This document shows, one piece after another, positions 1 through 10,377 of a DNA stretch of 64,000 nt. The stretch spans positions 1-64,000 of the forward strand of contig CAZSGM010000001.1 in the NCBI GenBank assembly GCA_964606505.1, given 5' to 3'. Numbering within the stretch: position 1 is the stretch's first letter; the number at the start of each line of letters is the position of its first letter. This stretch comes from CAKVOD01 sp964606505 (GTDB lineage Bacteria > Bacillota > Clostridia > Christensenellales > UBA1242). Position numbers and translations under genes: made by a program. The notes below the pieces were generated by a model. The model had not been told where the DNA came from. It searched no databases and saw nothing but the letters and a program-made list of their open reading frames with translations.

Positions 1-1164
<1,164 letters not shown>

Positions 1165-1172
<8 letters not shown>

Positions 1173-1416
1173 TCTTTAAAATCTCCTTTAAGAATTCTCT
1201 ACCAGTTCCGGATTTTAAATATTTTTCTCTAGCAACTGCATCTTTTAGCGAGTTACATTTTTCACTATACAATATTTTTAATGGTTTATGAATCTTAGTA
1301 TGCCTTGAACCTATCCCACAACAATGTTCTTTATATCTACGAAATAAATCATTTGTATGCCCCTTGTACAAACTACCATCATCGCATAATATTACATAAA
1401 CATAATACTCCGACAT
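1165..1416 (-). CDS. Small GIY-YIG nuclease-superfamily protein inside the hsd operon
   Basis: This 83-residue protein has the hallmarks of the single-domain GIY-YIG (YhbQ/UPF0213-like) family: YYVYVILCDDGSLYKGHT at the N-terminus, where YVYVIL and LYKGHT cover the GIY and YIG strands, the helix RRYKEHCCG with its Arg, and the KSGTGREFL segment near the end. Members of this family are small candidate DNA endonucleases; the substrate of most is unknown. Its ATG directly follows the hsdM stop (TAAATG) and its own stop overlaps the hsdS start by 8 bases, so it is translated as part of the hsdM-hsdS transcript. A third gene here is not the usual hsd arrangement. A role in restriction or hsdS variation is inference only. 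Confidence 0.85.
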
Positions 1417-3006
1417 TTATGCCTCCTCCTGCCTGTCGGCAGACAAGTCGATGTCAGCAATAATCTTGTCAATATCTTTTCTTAAAACTTCTTCACGAAC
1501 AACAATTTCTTTAATTTGTGCATTTAGAACTTTAATGTCAATTTTCTCTCTTGTATCTTCTTTTTCTATATAAGTTGAAACAGATAGATTATATCCACCT
1601 TCTGCGATGGTGCTATTTGAAACAAGTTTTGAAATATGTGCTATTTCTTCTTTTCTTTCAGTAAAGATTTTTAAGATATTTTCAATATTTTCTTCGCTTA
1701 ATTTGTTATTATTTGTTACCTTAACACATTCTTTTGTTGCATCAATGAACAATACACTGTTATCGCTTTTGGACTTTTTCATAACCATAATACAAGTTGC
1801 GATTGAAGTGCCAAAAAATAAATTATCTGGTAATTGAATAATAGCATCAATAAAGTTATTATCAACTAAATATTTTCTAATTTTCTGCTCTGCTCCACCA
1901 CGATAGAATATTCCCGGAAAACAAACTATTGCTGCTGTTCCATTTGTGGCAAGCCAAGAAAGGCTGTGCATAATGAATGCTAAATCTGCTTTTGATTTTG
2001 GAGCAAGCACGCCCGCAGGAGCAAATCTAGTATCATTTATAAGCAAAGGATTATCGTCCCCTTCCCATTTAATTGAGTAAGGTGGATTTGAAACGATTGC
2101 TTCAAAAGGTTCTTCATCCCAATGTTGTGGGCTAATTAAAGTATCTTCACAAGCAATATTGAATTTATCAAAATCAATATCGTGTAAGAACATATTTATA
2201 CGACAAAGGTTGTAAGTTGTAAGGTTTATTTCTTGACCATAAAAACCTTGACGAACTTTGTCTTTACCAATAACTTTTGCAAATTTCAAAAGCAAAGAAC
2301 CAGAGCCACAAGCAGGGTCATAAACTTTGTTTACTTCTGTCTTGCCTACAACTGTTAATTTTGTAAGAAGTTCTGACACTTCTTGTGGAGTGTAATATTC
2401 TCCACCTGACTTACCCGCATTAGAAGCATACATACCCATTAAAAACTCATAAGCATCACCGAAAGCATCAATCGAATTATCTTTATAATTTCCTAACTTC
2501 ATTTCACCAATGCCATCAAGAAGTTTAACAAGTTTATCATTTCTCTTATCAACTGTTGAGCCTAGTTTATTACTATTTACATCAATGTCATCAAACAAGC
2601 CTTCAAAATCACTCTCACTCGCGGTTCCTTTTGCAGACGCTTCAATGGCAACAAAAACACTCTCAAGGGTTTCGTTTAAATCCTTATTGTTATGTGCATT
2701 TTTTCTCACATTGCAAAACAGTTGGCTTGGCAATATGAAAAACCCCCTTGATGACACCATATCACTTCTAAGTTCCTCCGCTTTTACGTCGCTTATGTTT
2801 ACGTAATCAAAATCAACATTACCGGAAGCACGCTCATTTTCGTTGATATAGTTAGTAATATTTTCAGAAATATACCTATAAAACATAATGCCTAAAACAT
2901 ATTGCTTAAAGTCCCAACCATCAACGCTCCCACGAAGGTTGTTTGCAATATTCCATATCGTCTTATGTAACTCTTCTCTTTCTTGTTCTTTTCTAATATT
3001 TGCCAT
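1417..3006 (-). CDS. hsdM: Type I restriction-modification DNA methyltransferase HsdM
   Basis: This 529-residue subunit methylates adenine in the host target sequence and is required with HsdS for modification. The N-terminal HsdM helical domain (about 8-150) is followed by the Rossmann methylase domain with the AdoMet motif DPACGSG (230-236) and the catalytic NPPY (307-310), which marks an N6-adenine methylase. The length is normal for type IC HsdM. The ATG at 3006 follows the prrC stop by 9 bases, and the stop abuts the ATG of the GIY-YIG gene, so four genes form one leftward operon. Unusually, prrC comes first; in the E. coli prr locus it lies between hsdS and hsdR. Confidence 0.97.
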   Translation of the reverse strand: MANIRKEQEREELHKTIWNIANNLRGSVDGWDFKQYVLGIMFYRYISENITNYINENERASGNVDFDYVNISDVKAEELRSDMVSSRGFFILPSQLFCNVRKNAHNNKDLNETLESVFVAIEASAKGTASESDFEGLFDDIDVNSNKLGSTVDKRNDKLVKLLDGIGEMKLGNYKDNSIDAFGDAYEFLMGMYASNAGKSGGEYYTPQEVSELLTKLTVVGKTEVNKVYDPACGSGSLLLKFAKVIGKDKVRQGFYGQEINLTTYNLCRINMFLHDIDFDKFNIACEDTLISPQHWDEEPFEAIVSNPPYSIKWEGDDNPLLINDTRFAPAGVLAPKSKADLAFIMHSLSWLATNGTAAIVCFPGIFYRGGAEQKIRKYLVDNNFIDAIIQLPDNLFFGTSIATCIMVMKKSKSDNSVLFIDATKECVKVTNNNKLSEENIENILKIFTERKEEIAHISKLVSNSTIAEGGYNLSVSTYIEKEDTREKIDIKVLNAQIKEIVVREEVLRKDIDKIIADIDLSADRQEEA

Positions 3007-3015
3007 AAATTTCTC

Positions 3016-4092
3016 CTAAATATTAAATTTATACTTATTAATAAACCAATTAAAGCCATCGCTAAAAATTTGCGTTTGTTCATCCGTTAAGATATTCATT
3101 TCTATTTCTGAATATTTTTCGTGACTACCCATATTTACAATTTGAATAAACTTTCTTTCATTTTTTCCATAATCTCTAAATAATTCTCCCCAGCTACTAT
3201 ATCCCAAAAATACAGCCGTTTTTTCTGCAACACTTCGAAACATATTAAAACAACTTTTTTCTAGTAAATTATCGTTAATCTGTGTTTTTATTTTTTTAAG
3301 AGTTGTAATATGTTGAACTACTAGATGTGAATTGTTTATATTTTTTAAAATTATTCCATTTTCATTTTTTAGCATAACGTAACAATTTAGACTCTTGCTA
3401 TTTTTTAAAGCATTAGAGAACAGGTTGAAAAACAAACTATGATGTGTCAAAACTAAAAATTTTATATTTATATTTTTCTCATGAATATACTTAATCAATT
3501 CTGTAATATGATTTGAAATCGTGTATATTTTATAATCATCAAGCGATGAAACTGGATCATCAATAACAACATATTTTAAGTTGTTAAAAATGTGGGTAGA
3601 CCTATCTTCTTCTTTTTCAAGTAGCAAATCAATTGCTCTTTTTAAAATAACATAAAATATCGTCCACTTAAACAATGTTTCTTCGCCGCGCGATATTTTT
3701 ATGCTTGCATTGGATTCATCATCTCCAGAGGCTAATTGAAATATTATTTTACCATTTTTATGATCTATATTAGGATCAATTTTAATGTCAATAAACTCTG
3801 AAAAAACCTTGGAAATCTCATAATCTAATTCTTCTTCATCAATAATCTTAAACATCCACGCAGATTTATCTAACATCAAAATCTTTTCTTCATTGTTCCA
3901 AATAAAGAAATCTTCAACGATTGAATTGTAGCACAATGCTTCAATTCGTTCATCTTTATTTATATCCGTTTTAAATTCACCAGTTAAACGAGTTTTGCCG
4001 GTCGCATTAAAAGCGTATATTAAAACATCCTTATTATTATTTATATCTTGTTGAATACATTCTGTTATCTCAAATAAGTTATTATTTAACAT
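3016..4092 (-). CDS. prrC: PrrC-family anticodon nuclease
   Basis: This is a 358-residue homologue of the E. coli tRNA-Lys anticodon nuclease PrrC, normally silenced by its linked type I restriction enzyme and released when a phage inhibits that enzyme. The N-terminal ABC-type ATPase has Walker A AFNATGKT (about 27-34), an ABC-like signature SRGEE (about 134-138) and Walker B YVVIDDP followed by VSSLDD. The C-terminal nuclease part keeps the Arg-x3-Glu...His triad in FRSVAEK and NMGSH (R286, E290, H324), matching Arg320, Glu324 and His356 of PrrC in order and spacing. I chose the ATG at 4092-4090 because GGGAG lies 5 bases upstream; a start 7 codons earlier is possible but has no better site. 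It heads the hsd operon. Confidence 0.92.
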   Translation of the reverse strand: MLNNNLFEITECIQQDINNNKDVLIYAFNATGKTRLTGEFKTDINKDERIEALCYNSIVEDFFIWNNEEKILMLDKSAWMFKIIDEEELDYEISKVFSEFIDIKIDPNIDHKNGKIIFQLASGDDESNASIKISRGEETLFKWTIFYVILKRAIDLLLEKEEDRSTHIFNNLKYVVIDDPVSSLDDYKIYTISNHITELIKYIHEKNINIKFLVLTHHSLFFNLFSNALKNSKSLNCYVMLKNENGIILKNINNSHLVVQHITTLKKIKTQINDNLLEKSCFNMFRSVAEKTAVFLGYSSWGELFRDYGKNERKFIQIVNMGSHEKYSEIEMNILTDEQTQIFSDGFNWFINKYKFNI

Positions 4093-5114
4093 CTTAACTC
4101 CCAAGGACATCAATCATTGCAAATATCATTTTTATGATAAACATTTGTTTTCTCTCAATTTATATTTATCCACCCATTCACAGCTTGTCCAATAATCAAA
4201 ATTGCAACCATAAATCACGATGTGTAATTTACATCTTTTAAAAATAACACTTCTAGTTTTAGCCACCCTGCCCTTTTACGAACGCCGCCCTTATTGTTGG
4301 GAAATATCTATCATGAAAACCGCATTCGCTACGAACCCTACCAAAATATCACACCGAATTTTGCCATCAATTAAATAATCAAATTCTTATAACAGTATAT
4401 AGGTTTCTTCAAAAGATTTAAAATACCAATAATCTCACCATGTAAAACACACATAAAAATTAAAAAATTTATTAATTTGTAATTATAGCGTTACAAACGA
4501 CTAGAAATTCCCAAAGGAAATCTCCCACACAGCAAAAATTGAAACAACAATATCTATTGAATCTCATAAGTTGTAATAAATATAGTATTACTTTAAACAA
4601 TTGTATGATATCATACTTATTAAAGAAAATCAAGTATTTTATAAATTTTCAAATTACACAAAACTATTATTTGTTAAACAAAAGAATAAGTAATAACCAA
4701 TCATAAAAAAAACTGCATTTACTCCCATGAAAACTTAGTCGCACACAAAATAAAGGATATTCTCAATATCACTCTTTCGTGTTCCATTATTACAGGCTGC
4801 ACAATTAAAATCAAATACTTTCATGCTGACTCCATTGTTTAATTAATTATTTATTCTTCCTATAATATAATTATCGAAAAATGAAAACTCGGAATATTTA
4901 TAGTCGACTATTTGCCTACAAATATACGTTTTGTTCAGATAGCAACATTAATTCGGTGCTCATTTTTTTTTAAAAACCACCGCAGTTCTTCCATCGCATA
5001 AGGATATGATACTCCCTGCCAATCCCAAGGGTGGTGCAGTTGCACCTCATTATTCTATGGGCGTGCGAAAGTGCTGGCTTTGCAAACTACCAGCGCCTAC
5101 TATTATTTTGCGAA
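4093..5114. other. About 1 kb intergenic region
   Basis: AT-rich stretch between prrC and the first fic-like gene. Apart from one possible 29-codon ORF (4735-4824) I see no gene, RNA or clear repeat. It may contain the prrC promoter, but I cannot define a convincing -35/-10 pair close to the start. Confidence 0.5.
4735..4824 (-). CDS. Possible 29-residue peptide with a CxxC motif
   Basis: The minus strand has GGAG 5 bases before an ATG, then a frame beginning MKVFDFNCAACNNG and ending in TAA after 29 codons. A good ribosome-binding site and a Cys-x-x-Cys pair are the only support. It could equally be the front of a decayed zinc-binding protein. No function is suggested. Confidence 0.25.
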   Translation of the reverse strand: MKVFDFNCAACNNGTRKSDIENILYFVCD

Positions 5115-5939
5115 CTATCGGCGCCAACCGTTTGGGCGGCGTCCATTCAGCTTATCAATGAAATCTTCCACGTCCGAAACAACCATTCTGACCGCAATAT
5201 CAATCGCGCCGATCATAAACCTTATAAACGCGCCCGAGTCGCAATTGCTCACAGACTCCGCAATTACCCTATAATACAACTCCCTTCTCGACTCGATAAC
5301 GCTTTCGACAGGTATCCACTCAAAGATTGGATTCCAACTACAAAGCAGCGCCGATTGCCACAACATCGCCATTCTAAAATTTCCAGCGTTAAACGGCTGA
5401 ATAAACTGCAGTTCATAGTGACACACACTAGCCTTCGCCAACATATTCGTGCGATCGTTCTTCACCCAGTCAAACAGTTTCTCCAACTCCTCCGTCACGA
5501 ACTCACACGGCGGCGCAAGATGAATAATCTCGCCACCCGAGTTACATATCACGCCGTCTTCCGTGCGCAAACTACCCGCGCCCGCGTCCTGCCCGCCGTA
5601 CATTATCCTGTGAACACGTAACAAGTCCGCCACGCTGCAAGGGTCGACTTCCGCCAACCTCCCGTACGCACTGAACGTGTTGTAAATTTTATTAATGTCG
5701 CCCTGCGGAATATCTACCTTCTTCCCGCTCAAAACATCCGCAACGTGCTCAATAGTTATTCTCTTGTTCTCAATCGCAAGCGACGCGCGCACAGCCTTTA
5801 TCCTGTTATGTTTGCACACATTAGGCAGCACACCAAGTTCGCTAAATTTCGACAACCATATTAAATTCCCCATAATACGAGAAACCGTTTCAGGCACTCC
5901 ATCCGAAATGCTGAAATATGAAATATATGAATTTGACAT
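5115..5939 (-). CDS. Fic-fold protein with degenerate catalytic motif, C-terminally shortened (copy 1)
   Basis: This 274-residue protein resembles class II Fic AMP-transferases. It has the N-terminal inhibitory motif ASLAIEN (around 52-58), the Fic core, and the WIPVE segment after the active site. The catalytic loop, normally HPFxDGNGRxxR, reads QPFNAGNFRMAM (181-192): the general-base His, the acidic residue, the second Gly and the last Arg are all changed, so AMP transfer is unlikely. Its neighbour at 6146 is a close paralogue with the same losses. Compared with that paralogue this copy lacks the C-terminal winged helix and ends in an unrelated RRPNGWRR tail, which suggests truncation. The start MSNSYIS is chosen by alignment with copy 2; a consensus promoter lies just upstream. 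Confidence 0.8.
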   Translation of the reverse strand: MSNSYISYFSISDGVPETVSRIMGNLIWLSKFSELGVLPNVCKHNRIKAVRASLAIENKRITIEHVADVLSGKKVDIPQGDINKIYNTFSAYGRLAEVDPCSVADLLRVHRIMYGGQDAGAGSLRTEDGVICNSGGEIIHLAPPCEFVTEELEKLFDWVKNDRTNMLAKASVCHYELQFIQPFNAGNFRMAMLWQSALLCSWNPIFEWIPVESVIESRRELYYRVIAESVSNCDSGAFIRFMIGAIDIAVRMVVSDVEDFIDKLNGRRPNGWRR

Positions 5940-5972
5940 AATTAGACCCATTTTCTTTCGTTAATTGACTAA

Positions 5973-6024
5973 AGTATACCATATAGAAACACAAAAGTCA
6001 AACAACTTGTATATTATCTTGTAT
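5973..6024 (-). promoter_or_regulatory. Promoter of fic-like copy 1 with ATACAA direct repeat
   Basis: On the minus strand: -35 TTGACT (6001-5996), 17-bp spacer, -10 TATACT (5978-5973). Upstream of the -35, after 5 bp, are two ATACAA hexamers (6012-6007 and 6024-6019) with 12-bp periodicity. The same elements at the same spacing occur at 7169-7220 and 30496-30547. Confidence 0.85.
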
Positions 6025-6145
6025 GTTTTGATATATGTTTTTAGGCATTACCCCTCGCCACAAGGTAACATAGCCCCTCTTGTAGTTCGCCACATTTAAA
6101 CACCCCCGCCAAGGCAACGCCTAAACCTCCCCTCGCTCTTAACCG

Positions 6146-7135
6146 TTATCCTTTATAATATTTTTGATTTTTACTTGTCGGTTTGTCGGGTTCAGTCATA
6201 ATGACTAATCCCAAATCAAGCGCGGGTTGCAAGTAGTTTTTCCTGAAACCCAACCGCGACTTAAGTTTGAGTTTATCCATAAGTTCGTTTGCGGACTGTG
6301 GATAACTCTCAATCACTTTCATTAGTTCAACGACTTGCCCGCTCGTATGGTAAAGGTGGTTTTTCACATCATCAAGTACATCTTTAACCGCGGTATCAAT
6401 CGCCTCAATCATAAACTTTACGAACGCCCCAGAGTCAAAGCTACTCGTAGACTCCGCAATTGCCTTGTAGTACTCTTCTTTCCTTGCCTCAACTACCCCC
6501 TCGACGGGTATCCACGCAAAAATTGGGTTCCAACTGCAGAGCAACGCCGCCTGCCACAACATTGCCATCCTAAAGTTGCCCACATTGAACGGTTGAATAA
6601 ATTGCAGTTCATAATGGCACACACTAGCCTTTGCCAACATATTTGCAGGGCTACTTTGCACCCATTCAAACAGTTTTACTAACTCGTCCGCAACAAACTC
6701 GCACGGCGGAGCAATATGAATAATTTCGCCACTCAAGTCGTGTATCTCTCCGTCTTTCGTGCGCAAACGCCCCGCGTCCGCCGCCAGCCCGTCAAACATT
6801 ATCTTGTGGACGCGCAGCAACCCATCCGCGTTGCGCGGGTCAACCTCCGTCAACCTCTCGTATGCGCTAAACATATTGTAAACCTCGTTAAGATCCCCTT
6901 GCAAAACAGCCACTTTCTTCCCGTTCAAAATATCCGATACTTGCTCAATTGTTATCGCACTATTCTCAAACGCAAGCGACGAATACACCGCTTTTATCCT
7001 GTTCTCTTTACGCAAACTCGGAAGTTTCTCGAGCCCGTTTATACTAGATAACCAGTTTAAATTGCCCATAATCCTAGAAACCGTATCCAACATCCCGTCC
7101 GAAATACTATAAAATGAAATATATGAATTTGACAT
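6146..7135 (-). CDS. Fic-fold protein with degenerate catalytic motif (copy 2, full length)
   Basis: At 329 residues this has the full class II Fic layout: inhibitory motif SSLAFEN (52-58), Fic core, active-site loop region at 181-192, and a C-terminal winged-helix domain (about 265-329, containing LKSRLGFRKNYLQPAL). The loop reads QPFNVGNFRMAM instead of HPFxDGNGRxxR, so the catalytic His and several nucleotide-binding residues are missing, exactly as in copy 1. The shared changes predate the duplication, while the rest of both proteins remains well preserved, which suggests a retained non-catalytic or altered function. GGGAAGGGA sits 6 bases before the ATG. Its promoter is a perfect consensus (7169-7197). 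Alternative: an active enzyme with unusual chemistry. Confidence 0.85.
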   Translation of the reverse strand: MSNSYISFYSISDGMLDTVSRIMGNLNWLSSINGLEKLPSLRKENRIKAVYSSLAFENSAITIEQVSDILNGKKVAVLQGDLNEVYNMFSAYERLTEVDPRNADGLLRVHKIMFDGLAADAGRLRTKDGEIHDLSGEIIHIAPPCEFVADELVKLFEWVQSSPANMLAKASVCHYELQFIQPFNVGNFRMAMLWQAALLCSWNPIFAWIPVEGVVEARKEEYYKAIAESTSSFDSGAFVKFMIEAIDTAVKDVLDDVKNHLYHTSGQVVELMKVIESYPQSANELMDKLKLKSRLGFRKNYLQPALDLGLVIMTEPDKPTSKNQKYYKG

Positions 7136-7168
7136 AATTCGTCCCTTCCCTTACAATTTATTGATTGA

Positions 7169-7220
7169 ATTATAGCACGCAAAAATGCAAATGTCAAACA
7201 TCTTGTATACTATCTTGTAT
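7169..7220 (-). promoter_or_regulatory. Consensus promoter of fic-like copy 2 with ATACAA direct repeat
   Basis: Minus strand: TTGACA (7197-7192), 17-bp spacer, TATAAT (7174-7169). Five bases upstream of the -35 begins ATACAA (7208-7203), repeated 12 bp further up (7220-7215), the same geometry as at the copy 1 promoter. Confidence 0.9.
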
Positions 7221-7349
7221 ATTTTGTAGCTTATTTTAAAAAAAATAATAAATTTTAAAACAAAAAAGTATCCTGATGAAATTCTTTTCCGCCATAGTGT
7301 AGATTTAAAAACGATTTTAAAAGCTTATAATGAAAATTGCAACAATAAT

Positions 7350-7381
7350 AAAAAAGAAGAAATTTAAGTTTCTTCTTTTTT
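7350..7381. terminator. Bidirectional terminator
   Basis: A 13-bp stem (AAAAAAGAAGAAA paired with TTTCTTCTTTTTT) with a 6-base loop. It ends the leftward transcript whose last gene stops at 7384. A short open plus-strand frame (DEILFRHSVDLKTILKAYNE) runs into it from the left and may be the relic of a lost gene. Confidence 0.85.
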
Positions 7382-7383
7382 AT

Positions 7384-7868
7384 TTAAAACTCCAATTCAC
7401 CATATTTTAATTCAATTTCCTTAATTTCTTCAAATACTTTATCAACCTGCTCTTTCCCGCCTTCTATAGCCATAACCTTGTTTTGTGACTCAAAATAATA
7501 ATCCATTTCAAATTTTACTTTATCTTTTTCATATACAATTCTTTGTCTAGTATATGCCCCATTAGGTTCTGTATAACCTAAAAATTCTAGTATAGACATA
7601 ACAGCATCTTCATCTTCAAAATTAAGCGAAAGTGATTCTTTTCTATTTTTTACCAAAACTTTACTATCATCATCTTCCTTAAAATCTAATATCTTTTTTG
7701 TTGGTTCGTCTTTTTGTATTTGAATTTTTATCCTAGCAATAGTTTGGTTGGGACCTTTAAACTCTTTTCCTTGTTGTTCAACATCTTTTGTTTTTTTGTA
7801 ACCATTTTTTCACAATACTCAATGTAAGGTTCTAATGATTTTACTTTAAAACTATATTCATACTCCAT
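7384..7868 (-). pseudogene. CYTH-like domain protein, frameshifted in an A-run
   Basis: The intact C-terminal frame (90 residues, from MVKNRKES) and an upstream frame beginning MEYEYSFKVKS join into one protein of about 161 residues if one base is added at 7805-7810. There the coding strand has six A residues between G and TGG where seven would restore EKNGYKKTKDVEQQ. The charged N-terminus EYEYSFKVK and the alternating basic/acidic strands resemble CYTH (class IV cyclase/triphosphatase) proteins, but the assignment is tentative. It may be a true frameshift, a phase-variable tract or a sequencing error. A degraded ORF lies just upstream, so local decay is likely. Confidence 0.55.
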
Positions 7869-7875
7869 CATTATT

Positions 7876-8220
7876 TTATCTTCTCTTTGATTTGATTTTG
7901 TTGTAATTTTCTTTCTGATTATTATATTCTTCTTTTTTTGCTTCTTTTTCTTGAATTGTTAATTTAGGGTTAGGATACATAAATCTCGTCATAATTTGAT
8001 ATCCCAGATAAGCTATTAAAAAATGTAAGCCTGCCTCAACAGCATTATCCGTTAAGCATAAGGATTTGTAGCCCATTTTTCCCACAAAATTTTTTCTCCA
8101 TCAAACCAAATTTGTTCAGTGTTATAAAGGCTTCCACCATATTCATTTCTTAAATTTTTCTTTTCTTTTTTTATCTCTTCTGGATTTCCCTTTACAAGAT
8201 AAACATCATATCGTGTTAAT
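7876..8220 (-). pseudogene. Broken hypothetical ORF in two frames
   Basis: Two overlapping minus-strand frames look like parts of one lost gene. The first (about 8220-8053) reads YDVYLVKGNPEEIKKEKK and on to WFDGEKILWEK but has no ATG. The second (8085-7876) is 69 codons with a hydrophobic stretch HFLIAYLGYQI and a Lys/Glu/Asn-rich tail. I do not recognise the family. It sits between a lipoprotein gene and the frameshifted CYTH-like gene in the same direction. Confidence 0.4.
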
Positions 8221-8224
8221 TTAA

Positions 8225-9244
8225 TTATTCAGCTTCAAGAACATTTATATCGATACCAGTAAATGTGATTGTTCTTGTAGTACTTGCTACAGCTGCGTTG
8301 CCGTAATATTTAATTACGAGTTTGCTCAACACATTATTATTAAATTCAAAAGAAACCTCTGTGTTTTGTGTGCTGTTTTTGTAGGAATTTGTCGCTTCGT
8401 CATAAGTAAAGTTGGCATATGTGAAATCCGCCATCACATCAGTTACGCCATCGGTGCTCAAAACCCACCCGTATATATAGGAATTTCGTGCCCAATTATA
8501 AGAAGAAAGCCAACCATCAAGTTTTACCCAGTCGCTTTGATATTCAATCAAAGCGCCATCGCTCATATAATATCTTCCGGCTTTTGACTTCTCTCCGGCT
8601 TCATATCCCATTTCTTCAGAAATTGTCGTTCCATTAAATTGATATAGATTGTAACTATGATAACCTGTTTTTGTAGTAGTGTCTTCCAGAACTCTAACAT
8701 TATTTTGTGCCTTCCAGTAATTTATTGCAGTATTCCATTCAGCTTCGGAGTCTGCAGTTTGAATTGGGTTAATTGTTCCAGTTGCAACAAAAACAAAGGT
8801 TAAAAAACTATCTGTTTCAAAACTTGCTATGCCGTTTTTGTAGGTTACTGTTAGTCTTTCGATTGTGTTATTATCTTTAATGTGCAAAACATCATAGCCA
8901 GTTAAGTCTGCACTTACTGGAACACTAACTTTAACTTTGCCATTTGGTTGAACTTTTACATTATCTTTTTTAACTGAAATTTCAAACACATAAACAGGTT
9001 TTGTATCATCATAACTTTCACTTGCAATTAGTGTCATTGTTTGTTCATACTCATCACTTGTGCTATCAATAACGTTTGCTTCAAGCACAACCCCTTCCGC
9101 AAAATCTCCACCCTCAACGACAAATCCATTATCGTTAGATAATTTGCTTAGTATGTTTGAACCACAAGCAGTAAACATAAACATTGCTGGGATAATTAAG
9201 CAAAATGCAAATAGAAAAGTAATAAAAGACTTTTTCTTTGTCAT
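8225..9244 (-). CDS. Hypothetical lipoprotein
   Basis: This 339-residue protein starts MTKKKS, followed by a hydrophobic segment and the lipobox FTAC with Cys27, so it should be lipid-anchored on the outer face of the membrane. The mature part begins with Asn/Ser-rich sequence and then beta-rich domains; residues about 60-155 resemble a small all-beta domain and the remainder contains Trp/Tyr-rich motifs (SYNWARNSYIYGW). The family is not recognised. An AGGAG ribosome-binding site precedes the ATG. Downstream lie only broken ORFs. Confidence 0.75.
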   Translation of the reverse strand: MTKKKSFITFLFAFCLIIPAMFMFTACGSNILSKLSNDNGFVVEGGDFAEGVVLEANVIDSTSDEYEQTMTLIASESYDDTKPVYVFEISVKKDNVKVQPNGKVKVSVPVSADLTGYDVLHIKDNNTIERLTVTYKNGIASFETDSFLTFVFVATGTINPIQTADSEAEWNTAINYWKAQNNVRVLEDTTTKTGYHSYNLYQFNGTTISEEMGYEAGEKSKAGRYYMSDGALIEYQSDWVKLDGWLSSYNWARNSYIYGWVLSTDGVTDVMADFTYANFTYDEATNSYKNSTQNTEVSFEFNNNVLSKLVIKYYGNAAVASTTRTITFTGIDINVLEAE

Positions 9245-9560
9245 AAATAATTCTCCTTTAATTTAGTATATACTTTAGTTCAGTCAAAGAAAATATACAA
9301 ATGCATATACCTTTATGTTTAACTAGTATAGCACAAAAAATGCACTATTGCAACTTATATGATATTTTCAACTATAACATTTTTAAGAAATTCGCACTTT
9401 CAAAAGAAAAGGCCATTTTGCGATTGATTCCCATAATAAAGGAAGTTAACATCGCAAAAATTTGGGATTTGCAGCGTTTTCTCAATTTTATTTTGTCGTT
9501 TTATATATAAGATGTTTTGCACAAGTAGATAACAAATAGACTTCCAACCTCTGCGAACTC
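9245..9560. other. 316-bp intergenic region
   Basis: Contains the upstream region of the lipoprotein (weak -10 TATACT near 9270) and AT-rich DNA. I see no gene or structured RNA. Confidence 0.4.
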
Positions 9561-10121
9561 TTAGTTTTTCTTCGCAATTAAAATCAGCGGAACTTCCTTT
9601 TCTTTTGTCAGTGATGTGTGGAGCCCTTTGTACCTGCGGTTATTTTCACAAAACAAGAACACTTTATTTGTGTAGGTTCCAATCGCGATGTAATCCCCTA
9701 GTAAGAACCCTTTATCTCCAAAATCTCCAAAGTAGCCCCTTTCAATTAGGTCTTTTGATTTGAAAAGTACAAAATCTTCCGAGTATTTTCCATTGAACTT
9801 TCGCTCAAATTCCGTTTCAAGCCCGTTTTTCACTTTAAATAGCGACGTTGCATTGGTTGTTGTTGACGGGAACGTCGAAACTAGCGTTTTGCGGATGTTT
9901 TTTCTTAAAATCGCGTTTTCTGGCAAATTAATCTCAATCGAATTTATTCCCAGCCCGTCAAAACAAATGAACACAACATTTTTATAGCTCCTGTCCAATT
10001 CCTCTTTCAATTCAGGAATAACCGCGTTTTTGTTCTCAACACCCAAAAACTCCGCAAGCGTCGATGATATGTTTAAATTCGAATTAGAAAAGTTTGGCTC
10101 AATAAATTTAACTTTCTGCAT
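9561..10121 (-). pseudogene. Alkaline-phosphatase-superfamily phosphodiesterase with internal deletion
   Basis: The 186-residue frame begins like type I phosphodiesterases/nucleotide pyrophosphatases: NVVFICFDGLGI, with the metal-binding Asp, and the nucleophile region VSTFPSTTTNATS. It then jumps to the family C-terminus (FLLGDYIAIGTY...GLHTSLTKEKEVPLILI). Full enzymes are usually well over 250 residues, so the central part with most metal ligands is missing, in frame. The start is the ATG at 10121-10119 with GGAGAGGG upstream; an in-frame TTG lies two codons earlier. It is probably inactive. The GxH of the C-terminal motif is present. Confidence 0.65.
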
Positions 10122-10263
10122 ATACAACCCTCTCCTTATTTAATTGTACCACACAATCATTCATTTTGCACGCGTTTTTGTCCCCTCAATATTTTTTTCT
10201 ATTTATTTGGTAAAATATGTTATATTATATTAAAATGACGATTTGAAAGTTATAGAACAAACT

Positions 10264-10291
10264 AAAAGACGCTTAAAATAGCGTCTTTTTT
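10264..10291. terminator. Terminator after tRNA-Arg
   Basis: AAAAGACGC and GCGTCTTTT form a 9-bp stem with an 8-base loop, followed on the plus strand by further T residues and flanked by A residues on the other side. It would end the leftward tRNA transcript. Confidence 0.75.
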
Positions 10292-10300
10292 ATTGTAAAT

Positions 10301-10377
<77 letters not shown>

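Noticed and set aside
5031..5621. 196-codon plus-strand ORF over the first fic-like gene
   Set aside because: Antisense to a gene with clear Fic-family sequence; no ribosome-binding site or recognisable domain. The same applies to the plus-strand ORFs over the second fic-like gene.
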